From positions 1-33,754 of the forward strand of contig NZ_MKJY01000586.1 in assembly GCF_001942465.1 (NCBI RefSeq): a stretch of 33,754 nucleotides of DNA, written 5' to 3'. Below, one piece after another: positions 1-10,800 of the stretch. The stretch's first letter is position 1; the number at the start of each line of letters is the position of its first letter. Below the pieces are notes generated by a model. The model worked only from the letters and a program-made list of their open reading frames with translations. It was not told the DNA's origin and did no database searches. The DNA comes from Actinomadura sp. CNU-125 (GTDB taxonomy: Bacteria; Actinomycetota; Actinomycetes; Streptosporangiales; Streptosporangiaceae). Both the position numbers and the translations under genes were made by a program.

Positions 1-9
1 CGCGGCGGC

Positions 10-351
10 TCAGCCATGCGCGTCCCCGTGCCGGGCCGCGGCGATGTGCCGGGCGAGATCGGCGACGGTCAGGTCCGCGAACTCGTCGACGTCGAGCTCG
101 GCGGCGATCTCGGCGAGGTCGACCCGGTCGCCGTGCCGGGCGCGGAGCCGGCCGGCGAGCGCGGCGAACTCGATGCTCTCCAGGCCGATGTCCTCGAAGA
201 ACGTGCTGCCGGGGCCGATGGGCGCGTCCGGCGGCTCGGCGCCGAGCACGAGGACGACGTCCTCGGTCAGCACGCGGACGACCTCGTCGATCTCCGCGGG
301 GTCGGGCGCGGGAACGTTCCCGTTCCCGTTCGCCGTGTCGTCGTTCGTCAT
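10..351 (-). CDS. Free-standing acyl carrier protein of the PKS operon
   Basis: This gene encodes a 113-aa acyl carrier protein. The core motif DIGLESIEF contains the serine (codon at 175-177) that would carry 4'-phosphopantetheine, in the usual place before helix II. The N-terminal ~20 residues are a flexible Asn/Gly/Pro-rich tail, followed by four-helix ACP-like sequence. The ATG at 351 is chosen because it overlaps the stop of the upstream PKS gene as ATGA, which implies translational coupling. An ATG at 360 is also in frame but would lengthen the overlap. In the context of the two large PKS proteins upstream, this is the only carrier protein in the window with an intact attachment serine, so it probably carries the growing chain for the active KS. 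The operon may continue beyond the left edge. Confidence 0.88.
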   Translation of the reverse strand: MTNDDTANGNGNVPAPDPAEIDEVVRVLTEDVVLVLGAEPPDAPIGPGSTFFEDIGLESIEFAALAGRLRARHGDRVDLAEIAAELDVDEFADLTVADLARHIAAARHGDAHG

Positions 352-3300
352 CTGGTGCACTCCTCGGTGTCGGGGGCGTCGCCGTCGACCGTCCAGGCGA
401 CGACGTGTCCGTCGATCTCGCGGGTCTCGACCGTGGTGAGCGTCCCGTCCCCGGCGATCAGCAGCCGGTGCGGGTCGGAGGCGGCCACGACCAGTTCCGA
501 AAGGTCCGCTTCGGGCAGCGACCGCCGCACCGCCTGCCCGGCCGCGCGGACCCGGCCGTCCCCGTCGTGCCGGGCGAGCCCGATGCCCGCCGGGCCGTCC
601 CCGGGCCGGACGAGCGCCACGCCCAGCTCGTCGTCGGACGCGATGCGGACGGTCAGCGGTTCGTCGAACGGGCCGGTGACGGCGTCGCCGGGGCCGACCG
701 CCAGCTCCGCAGGGAACAGCGGGCCGTGCCCGTCCCGCCAGAGCCGGTCGCGGACGGCGTCCCTGGCTCGGCGATGCGGCCGAGCAGCCACGGTCCCCGC
801 GCGGACGCCGGGAGCCGCTCGTACTCGGCGCGTTCGGCCGCGCCCAGGTAGCGGCGCATCAGCAGGTCGCGGGACCCGGTGCCGCTCCAGCGGCGGCGGG
901 CCAGGCACCAGCCGCCGGGCTGCGGTTCACCGGTGCCCGACACCTCGGGCGTGAACCTCATCCGCCAGAGGGCCTCGTCGGTGTAGAAGCGGCGGGTGGT
1001 CCAGCCGTCGATGTGCGCCCACACCGTCCCGTCCGCGCGGACGAGTTCGGCGTCGCAGCACATGGTCGAGTCGGTGAGGGACGTGTTCCATACGGTCGTC
1101 TCCAGCTTCTCCCCTGCGGGAGGCAAAGGCCCGTAGAGGGAGACCCTTTCGACGCCGATCGGGAACACGGTCTGGTCTGTGTCGCCGTAAACCTGCATCC
1201 AGTGGGCGCAGAGCTGCCCGGCGCTTTCCACGAGCGCGCCCGGTGCGGGCAGGGACGTCAGGACGCCGCGCGCACCGTCCTCGGCCAGCGCGGTGATCTC
1301 GGTGATGCCCCGGAACAACGGGCCGTGGAACATCCAGCGCTCCTCGTAGAGCCGCGCGGCGGTCACGATGGGCGGGTTCTCCACGGTCAGCGCGGTGCCG
1401 TCGGGCCGCGGCGGTTCGGGGTGGCGGGCGGCGAGCAGGACGGTGCCCTCGGCGTGCCCGCGGATCACGATCTCGACGCGGCGGACGCCGCGCGGCGCGT
1501 CCGGCAGCCGGGACGCGCGGACGTCGGCGGACGTCGGCGGCGCGGCCACGAGCGCGCGCGCGACGCGAACGTCCTCGATGCCGGTCACGACGAGGCCGGG
1601 GAGCAGTTCGCGGGCGGTGTCCGCCATGACCTCCAGCAGGGTGCCGAGCGGGACGACGGGGAACCGGTCCGACATGTCGGGCCACCCGGGCGCCTGCGGG
1701 ACGACGCAGTGGTCGTGCAGGAACGGCATCGTTTCGAGGGAGAACACCCGCGAGACGACCAGGTCGGCCGGGCCCTCGCCGTCCCCGCGCGCGAACGGCC
1801 CCTCGCCGCAGACGCCGCCGTCGGCGAGCGCGAGCGCGCGGACCCCGCACCGTCCGAGGGGTCGCCGTCCGCGCCTTGCGCAGGTACACGACCCGTGTCG
1901 TCCGAGGGATCACCGTCCGCACCACGCGCGGACCCGCGGGCCGCACCGTCCGGCGCGTTGTCGTCCGTGCCTTGCGCGGACGTGCGGGGCCGCACCGTCC
2001 GAGGGGTCGGCGTCCGGACCACGCGCGGGCGCACGTTCCGTGTCGTCCGGGGCGTCGCCATCCGTGCCTTGCTCGGGCGGGCGGGGCTTGCCGTCCGGTG
2101 GGCCGGTGTCCGGGTCGTGGTGGTCGGGGGTGTGGGACGGGCCGGTGCCGAGGGCGTCGGCGACCGACTGGGCTCCGGCCGCCGCGTCGTTGAGCAGCGC
2201 CTCCAGTTCGGCGATGATCGGGTCGTCGTCCGGCAGCGGCGGGATCGACGGGGCGAGGCGGACGGGCGGGACGGCGCCGGCCAGCCGGACCAGCGGCGTG
2301 CCCAGGTCGAGCGGCATGCCGGAGCGGGGCGGCGCCGCCGGGGACGCGCCGTACCCCTCGGCCCAGAGGGCGGCGCGACCGCGCCGGAGCTGGGCCGTCG
2401 CGTCGCGTTCGGGGACGGTCGCGGCGATCGCGAGGTGCTCGCGGTCGCCGAGCCGGTCGCCGACGAAACCGGTCAGGCCACCGGGCCCGACCTGCACGAA
2501 CGCCCGCACGTGGGCGGCGCAGTACAGTTCCTCGATCAGTTCGCTGAACCGCACGGGCTCCAGCAGGTGCCGGACGGCCAGGTCGCGGACGTCGCCGGGC
2601 GTGCGGGGGTACGGCGCGGCGGTCGTCGCCGACCAGACGGGGACGCGCGGTTCGCGGACGCGAGCGCGTCGAACGCGCGCCGCAGCGCCTTCTCGCGGGA
2701 CTCGGCGTGCGGGGTGTGCAGGCCGAGGCGCAGCGGCAGCTCGCGGCCGAGGACCCCCTCGGATTCGAGCCGTTCGAGCACGTCCCGCACGTCCTGCGCC
2801 GGTCCACAGATCACCGACTGGTGCGGGCAGTTGTCGTGGCTGACGAACACGCCGGGGCGGCTCCCGACGGCCTCGTCGGCGCGGTCGGCGCCGCAGCCGA
2901 GCGCGCCGCACGCGAGGTCCGGATCGTCCGGTTCGAGTGCCGCCAGGACGTCCGCCGCTTCCTCCCCGCACATCCCGGCGGCGATCATCGCGGCCCACTC
3001 CCCCGGGCCGTGCCCGGCGGTCACGTCCGGCTCCACGCCCAGTTCGGCGAGCGCGGACGCCAGCAGCCGCCCGAGGGCGAGGACGTCCGCCGCCCGTCCG
3101 GACGGGTCGCGGCGGCCGGTCAGCACGGGCGCGGCGAGCCCGAACCGTTCGGCGACGTCGGCCACGCGGGGGTCGAAGGCGGGTTCGAAGCCGGGGAACA
3201 GGAACGCGAGGAGGCCGCCGTCGGCGAGCAGCGGGCGCGGCGAGAACCACACGTCGCTGCGCCCGCGCCGCGCCGTGCCGCGCTGCACGACGGCGCCTCG

Positions 3301-4891
3301 AGGTCGAGCCGGCGGGCCGTCGGCGCCACGATCGCCACCCGGCACGGCAGGTCGGGGACGTCGTCGCGGGACGCCCGCGCGAGGAGTTCGTCGTCGGGTT
3401 CGGCGAGCGCTTCGGCCAGTTCGCCGGTGGTGCGGGCCGCGATCCGCAGCACGGCCTCCCGCGCGCCCGCCGGTTCGATCCGCGTGCGCCGCGCCCGCCG
3501 TACCCGTCCGGACGGCGCCTCCTGCAAGATCACGTGCGCGTTCGCGCAGCCGAACCCGAACGCGTTCACGACGGCGCGCCGCGGCAGGTCGCCCCACTCG
3601 GCCGTCTCGCGGACGGGCCGCAGCCTGCCGCCGTCGAGCGCCGGATGCGGATCGTCCACGTGCAGGGTCGGCGGGAGCACGCCGTCGCGCAGCGCGAACG
3701 CCGCCTTGATCAGCCCGGCGATCCCCGCGGCGGGCATGGCGTGGCCGATCATCGACTTCACCGTACCCAGGCCGATCGGTGGTCCGGCCGTCCCGAACAC
3801 CCGCCGCAGGGTCGCCAGTTCCGCCTCGTCCCCGGCCGGGGTCGCGGTGCCGTGCGCCTCGACGAGTCCCACCGCGCCGGGCGCCGCCGGGTCGAGGCCC
3901 GCGTCCCGCCAGGCGCGTTCCACCGCGCGGACCTGCCCTTCGACGAGCGGGTTCAGGATCCCCGCCGCGCGCCCGTCGCTCGCCGACCCCACCCCGACGA
4001 TCACCGCGTGCACCCGGTCGTCCGCCCGTTCGGCGTCCGCCAGCCGCTTGAGCAGCACCACCCCGGCGCCCTCGGCCAGCAGCGTCCCGTCCGCCGCCCG
4101 GTCGAACGGGCGGATCGTCTCGCTCGGGCTCAGCGCCCGCAACCGGCTGAACGCGCTCCACACCGTCGGGTGATGCCCCACATGGACGGCCCCGGCCAGC
4201 ACCGCGTCGGCTTCGCCGCGCCGCAGCGCGCGCACCGCGTGCTCCACCGCCAGCAGCGCCGACGCGCACGCCGCGTCCAGCGTGTACGCGGGGCCGCGCA
4301 GGTCGAACCGGTCGGCGATCCGCGCCGCGGCCGAACCCGCGGGCATGTCCGGGCCGTCCGGTCCGAGCCGCGCGCAGAACGCCCGCCGGATCTCCTCCAG
4401 CCGCTCCCCGCCCAGCTCCGGCACCAACTCCGACAGCACCCCGGTGAGCTGGTGCGATGTCATGACCCGCTGGTCGGCCCGGGCGCGCCCGGGGTGATGT
4501 GGCCGCCGCGGCCGAGGACGACGCCGATGCGTTCGCGGTCCGGGAGCCGGTCGTCGCCGCCCGCGTCCGCGATCGCCTCCGCCGCCGTGCGCAGCGCCAG
4601 CAGCCGGTCGGGGTCCATCGCCGCGACCGCCGCGGGCTCGATCCCGAACCGGGCGGGGTCGAACGTGGCGACGTCGTCCACGAACCCGCCGCGGCGGCAG
4701 TAGAAGCGGTCGCTCTCCGGGGCCCGCCCGTACGCGCCGGGGTCGTAGTACAGCGCGGGGTCCCAGCGGCCGGGCGGCACGTCGCTGATCGCGTCGAACC
4801 CGGCCAGCACGTTGCGCCACAGCTCCGCCGCGGACCCGGCGCCGGGGAACACCGCCCCGGCGCCGACGATCGCGATCGGCTCCTCCGTCAC
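348..4891 (-). CDS. Type I PKS, second subunit: KS - AT(Ser-less) - DH - degenerate PPTase-like tail
   Basis: This is a large synthase of about 1,510 aa, similar to actinobacterial PUFA/HglE-type secondary-lipid synthases. The order read is ketosynthase (about 4891-3540), acyltransferase (about 3290-2300), an acidic repeat linker, PKS dehydratase (about 1760-900) and a PPTase-like C-terminus (about 800-350). The KS is complete: DAACAS cysteine (codon 4266-4268), AHGTATPAGD and KSMIGHAMPAAG histidines. The AT has GHGPGEW where family members have GHSxGEW, so its serine is Gly, although the LGLHTP histidine remains. The DH keeps its histidine (FLHDH), but the usual Asp of the C-terminal hotdog appears as Glu (VESAGQ). 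The GTG start at 4891 overlaps the previous stop as GTGA. Frame breaks occur near 4480, 3300, 2660, 1990, 1840 and 760, each with the homology resuming in another frame, so the deposited sequence does not give one ORF. Confidence 0.85.
1845..2085. repeat. Acidic tandem repeats in the AT-DH linker of the second PKS protein
   Basis: Imperfect tandem repeats of roughly 16-17 codons. On the minus strand they encode units like RGADGDPSDDTGRVPA, QGADGDPSDGAGS and QGTDDNAPDGAARGSA. At least four units can be read once two frame breaks (near 1990 and 1840) are allowed for. The stretch is Asp/Gly/Ala/Pro-rich and predicted to be disordered. In related synthases the region between AT and downstream domains often carries carrier proteins or flexible linkers; no ACP motif is visible here. 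Confidence 0.7.
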
Positions 4892-7800
4892 CGGACCGGC
4901 CCCGTGAACACGACTCGCGTCTCGTCGCCGTGCGCGATCTCGCGGAACAGCGCCGCGATCCCGGGCTCGCCGTCCAGCGGCGGGGCCAGGTCGGCGACGA
5001 GCACCCGCCCGCGCAGCCGCGCGCGCCACACCCGCGCGAGCGCGTCGCAGGCGTCGTCGGCCGCCGGCGCGATCGGCCGGGAGCCGCTCCCCGGCGGCGG
5101 CGCCGAGCACGACGAAGAACCCGGTATCGGGACGAACCGCCGCCGCGAGCGCGCTCGCACCGTCCACCTTCGTCCGGTACGCCCGCTCGAACGACTCGGG
5201 CGACTTGTCCCGGACGAGCCGCTCCTCGGCGATCCCCGCACCGTGCACGACACCGTCCAGACGGCCGTGGCGCCCGTACACGTCCTCGATGACGTTCCGG
5301 ACGAACCGCGCGTCCCGGACATCACCCGAGTGGTAGCGGACCGACGCGGCCTGCATGTGCAGGGCGTCCAGATTCTCCTGAACCTCCCGCTCCGCGAGGA
5401 TCCGGCGGATCGTCTCCTCGATCTCCTCCGGCCCCCGCGTCCCCTCCGCGACCAGCACGCGCCGCAGCGACGCCTCGTCCACGGCCTCCGAGAACACCGT
5501 GCGTCCCACCGGTTCCGGCGTGCGCCCCACGATCTCCAGATGGCACCCGGTCGTCGCCGCCAGGCCCCGCGCCACCCGCGCGGGCACGCCGCGCGCACCG
5601 CCGGTCAGCAGCACCACGCCGTCCGCCCCGACCGGGACGCGGGCGTCGCCGTCCAGTTCCGTCCGGACGAGCGCCGGCGTCCGCCGCCGCTCCCCCTCGT
5701 ACCCCACGGTCACCGGCGGCGTCCCCGCCAGCAGCTCCGCCATGATCCGCAGCGCGATCATGCGCGGCGTCTCGCCGGTGTCGACGTCCACCGCCCGCAC
5801 CATCGTCTCGGGGAACTCCCGCGCGACCGTCCGCGCCAGCCCGCGCAGACCCGCGCCCGGCCCCGGCTCCCCGGCCCCGCCGCCGAACGGCCGCCGGGAC
5901 GTCCGCGCCCGCGCCGCCGACCGCGACGAACCACCGCAGACCGCCCAGCAGCGCCCGGCGCACGCCCGCGTACGCCTCCGGCAGCACCGCCGTCCCCGCC
6001 GGACGCAGCGCCCCAGGTGGACGAGCCCGTCGCACGGACCGTCCACCTCCAGCGGCGTCCGGACCCGCGCCCCGTACCGGCCGAGGACGTCCGCCAGTTC
6101 GAGCGCGATGCCGCACCCGTCGTCGACGACGATGAACCGCCGTCCGGCGAACGCCGTCCCCGAATCCGCGGGACGCGGAAGCGGATCGAGCGGCGTGTCC
6201 CGGAGGACGTGCCGGACGATCTCCGGCTCGGCCTCCGGCGGCTCCGCGCCCTCCCCGTCCGCCATGCCGGAACGCGGCTGGACCACCCGAACGGACTCGC
6301 CGTTCCCGTTACCGGCGACGACCACGTCCGCCTCCGCGCGCCGTTCCCCCGGCGGGATCACCCGCACGCCCGACCGCTCGGCCGGTGAAGCCTCCCGCCC
6401 GGCGCCGCCGTCCGCGCGCGGCCGCTCGCCCGGCGGAATCACCCGCACCGACTCCCCGGCTCGCTCCGCCGCTGCGGCAGCGGCTGCGGCCGCGTCACCG
6501 CGGCCGACGACCCGGCGTCCGCGCGCGGCCGCTCGCCCGGCGGGATCACCCGCACGTACTCCCCGTCCCCGTACTCCGCGGGGGAACCGTGCGTCCCGCG
6601 AGCCTCCCCGGCCGGGACTTCCCGGTCGTCCATCGACGGGTCCGGGGCCGGAAGCACATTCGGCACGGTGTCCGCCACGAACCCGGCGTCTCTTCCCGAC
6701 GACGTCCACTCCGCCTGCCCGGGGCGGTGTTCCGTCCCGTCCGCATCGCGCCCGACGGCGATTCCTCGCTAGGCGCGACGTCCGGTTCCGGTCCCGCCCC
6801 CTCTGCCCCGCCCTCACGCACGTCGGCGACGTCTGTAGGCAACGCGTTTCCTGCACGCGGCCCCTCCGACTCGCGCCCACGCACATCGACGACGTCCACC
6901 GAAGGTGCGTCCACGGCAGCCGCGGCATCCGAGCCTGCTCGCGACCCGTCCGTCCCGAGGGCACGCACATCCCCAACGTCCCGCGACAGCGCGGCATCCC
7001 AACCTGCCTGCGGCCCGGCCGACTCCGGCTCACGCACGTCGGCAACGTCCACCGTCGGCGCACCTCCGACCACGCCCGCCGCATCCGAGCCTGCTCGCGA
7101 CCCGTCCGTCCCGAGGGCACGCACATCCCCAACGTCCCGCGACAGCGCGGCATCCCAACCTGCCTGCGGCCCGGCCGACTCCGGCTCACGCGCGTCGGCG
7201 ACGTCCACCGCCGCGCCTCCGGCCAGGCCCGCCGCGGGCGCGGCATCCCGGCCCGCTCGCGAACTCCGGGGCGGGGCGTGCAGGGCCGCGACGTCCCGGA
7301 CGGCGCGTCCCCGCCCGGCTCGACGGGTTCGGCCGGGGTGCGGGGGGACGGCGGGGTCGCCGCCGGACAGCGCGGACGTTCCCACGTGCGCGGTCGGGAC
7401 GGGCGCGGGGTTCAGCAGCTCGTCGAGCCAGGCGACGACCTCGCCGACGTCCGGGCACCGGACGGTTCGTCGGGTTCGGGGACGCCGCGCGGGCGGCGAG
7501 ATCGTGCAGGAGCGCGGTGCGCTCGCCGGGGTCGATCGCCAGGTCGTCCGCGAGGTCGAGTTCGTCGGCGAGCAGCGCCTCGGGATGCCCGGTGCGGGCG
7601 GCCAGGGCGGCGCGCACGGCGGTGCGGGCGTCGGACGGGCCGTCCGGCAGCGTCTCCCCCGGCAGGATCGGGCGCGGTGCCGGGACGGGCGCGGCGGGGG
7701 CCTCGGCGAGGTGCCGCAGGAGCACCTCGCGCTGCGCGGCGATCAGTTCGCGGCCCGCCCGCAGGTACTCCAGGACGGCCGCGTCGGAGCCGCGCGGGCG

Positions 7801-10800
7801 CTCCACGCGGGCGGCGGGCCGCAGGCCGTTCGGCGGGGTGTCGCCGTCGGCGGTCGTGACGAGGTGCCCGTTGACGAACCAGGACGGTGCGGGCGCGGGC
7901 GCGTCGACGGGACGGGCGTCGCGGCCGGCGAACAGCGGGAGCGGGTCGACCGGGACGCCCGCGGCGGCGAGGACGAGGGAGTCGAGCAGGCCGTGCAGGC
8001 CGTCGCAGCCGACGGTGGTGTGCGGGCGGTCGCCGAGGATGGCGCCGACGAGTCCGGTGAGGGCGCCGCCGGGTCCGGCCTCGACGAACGTGCGGGCGCC
8101 CGCGAGTACATCGCCTCGATCTGTTCGGCGAACCGGACGGGCGCGGCGAGCTGGCCCGCGAGGGTCGCGGCGAGGTCCGCGGGGTCGGTGTCGTAGGGTG
8201 CGGCGGTCGCGCCGGACCATACGGGGAACGCCGGGGATCGCAGGTCGCGGCCGGTGAGCGCGGTGCGCAGGGCGCCGGACGCGGCGGCGACGGCGGGCGC
8301 TGCAGGGCGCAGGCGACGGGCAGCCGCTCGGCGGGCAGGCCGCGGGCGGCGAGGACGCCGAGCGCGCGGTCGACGCCCGCGGACGTTCCGGCGATCACGA
8401 CCTCGCGAGGGGCGTTCTGCGCGGCGATGGAGATGTCCGAAACTTCGGACAGGGCGTCGCGCACTTCGCGAAGCCCCCCGGTGACGGCGGCCATCGCGCC
8501 CGGGTCGTCCCCGGTCGGCGGCGAGGATCGCGGCGGCGCGGGTCGGCGCTGCGCTCGATCAGGTCGGCGTCGTCGAAGACCCCGGCGGCGCACAGCGCGA
8601 CCACCTCGCCGTGCCCGTGCCCGGCGGCGAGGTCCGGGTGCACGCCCACGGCGGTGAGCAGCCGGTGGACGGCGAGGCCCGCGAGCCCGACGGCGGGCTG
8701 GGCGACGCGCGGGTCGGCGAGCGCGGCGTGCCGCCGCCGGACGTCCTCGGGGGCGAACGCGGGGAACATCGCGGGGACGTAGTCGCGGCCCAGCCGCAGG
8801 AGCCGCTGCAGGCGGGGGAACGCCACGAAGAGGTCGGCGAGCGCTCCCGGCGGCCCGGCGAGCCCGGGGAACAGGAACGCCACCTGGCCCGGGTCGCGGT
8901 CGAGGGGCCCGCCGATCCCGGTGAGGCGTTCGCACAGGTCGTCGGGGCCGGTGGCGGCGAACGCGGCGAGCACCGGTCCGTCGTCGGACGCGACGGTGCG
9001 GGCGAGGTCGCGCAGCCGGTGCCCGGACGCCGCGAGCGCGCGCAGCCGTTCGACGTCGGTGCCCGCGCGGATCACGAACAGTTCGGCGGGCCATTCGTCG
9101 CGTCCGGACACCGGTTCGGGCGCGCCCCCGTACCCGGACAGGACGGCGTGGTAGTGCGCGCCGCCGGGCCCGGAGCCGCGCCCGCGTGCCGGTCGGCGGG
9201 CGGGACGGCCCACGGGCGCGCGGACGCGCCGAAGGCCAGCGGCCCGCCCGCGTCCCACGCCTCGTCCGGACGGGCGAGGCGCGGGGTGCCGGGCAGGACG
9301 CCGGTGTGCAGGGCGTGCGCGGTCTTGATCAGCCCGGCGAGCCCGGCGGCGGCGCCGGTGTGCCCGATCTGCGAGGTCACCGAGCCGAGGGCGACGGCGC
9401 CGGGCGCGGCGCCCGCGAACGCCGCGGCGAACGCCTCCAGTTCGGCGCGGTCCCCGATGCCGGACGTCTCGACGAGCCCGATCCGCTCGGGTGCGACGCC
9501 CGCCCGCTCGTACGCGCGGGTCAGCGCCCGGTCCCGTCCGTCCGCGGCCCCGGCGACGGCCCGGACGATCGCGTAGATCCGGTCGCCGTCGCGTTCGGCG
9601 TCCGCGAGCCGCTTGAGCACGACGCAGGCGACGCCCTCGCCGGGCACGGTCCCGTCGGCGGCCGCGACGCGCGGGCGGTCGTGGATTGCGGTGCGCACGT
9701 CGGCGCCGCCGCACAGCACCATGTCGCTGCCGCCCGTGGCGAGTTCGCGGCAGGCGGCGTCGAGGGCGGCGAGCGCGGACGCGGCGTCGGCGGCCACGGT
9801 GTGCGCGACGCCGCCGAGGCCGAACCGGGCGGCGAGCGCGGCGGCCTGAACGCCGGTGAGCGAGTCGGCGGTCGGCGCGGGGAGCCGTTCGTCCAGTTCG
9901 GGCGGGACCTCGCCGAAGTAGGCGGGCAGGGCGGCGCGCAGCGCGTAGGCCGCGGCGAGGTCGCCGCCGCCCTCCGCGCCGAAGATCACCGAGGTGCGGG
10001 CGCGGTCGAAGGCGCGGTCGCCGTACCCGGCGTCGTCCAGCGCGCGGGCCGCGACCTCCAGGGCGAGCAGGTGCGCGGGGTCGATGGCGCCGAGCGCGTC
10101 GGCGGGGATGCCGTGGGCGTCCGCGTCGAACGGGACGTCCGGCAGCGAACCGCACCGTGTGGACGGCGCCTTCCCCTCGTACGCCTCCGGGTCCCGTTGC
10201 GCGGCCGCGGTGACCGCGTCGGCCCCGGCGAGGACGTTCGCCCAGTACTCGCCCGCGTCGCGGCGCGCCGGGGAGCACGCAGTCCATCCCGATGATCGCG
10301 ATGTCGGCGGGGCGGGCCGTCGACGTCGCGTCCGTCCAGGCCGAAGTTCGGCGGCGCGGGCGGCCAGCAGCCCGGTCGCGCCGGACGTCACCTGCTCGTG
10401 CAGGGCGGCGACGCCGGTCCGGGCGGACCGCAGCGTCGCGGCCTGCCCGATCAGGTAGAGGCCCTCGGCGCGCTGCTCGTCGGTGTCGACGGGCGCGCCG
10501 CGCCGCACGCCCTTGCTCGCGATGCGCAGCCGTCCGAGGTTGAGCTTCTCCAGCCGCCCGTACGCCTCGTGCTGCGACATCCCGGTGCCCAGCAGCTCCG
10601 CGCGGGTCTGCGCGAACGTCCGCACGTAGGGCGTGTCGGCGCAGCGGGTCGCGTGGCCGGGGGCCGTCTCGAGCAGCGCGGTCGCGGCGCAGTCGAGCGC
10701 CGTCTGCTGGTAGCCCGGACGGACGGCGCCCGCGGCGACCGCCTCGGAGGTGAACAGGTACGCGGTGCCCATCAGGACGCGGACGTCCGCGCCGCGTTCG

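Noticed and set aside
1013..3709. Long plus-strand open frames across the PKS region (also 6905-8257, 10398-12413)
   Set aside because: Arg/Pro/Ala-rich translations without recognisable domains, exactly antisense to conserved minus-strand PKS domains. High GC removes stops and creates such shadows.
6925..7236. Direct repeats as a possible CRISPR array
   Set aside because: Two adjacent 156-bp copies with no spacers, in frame with a protein linker, and no cas genes.
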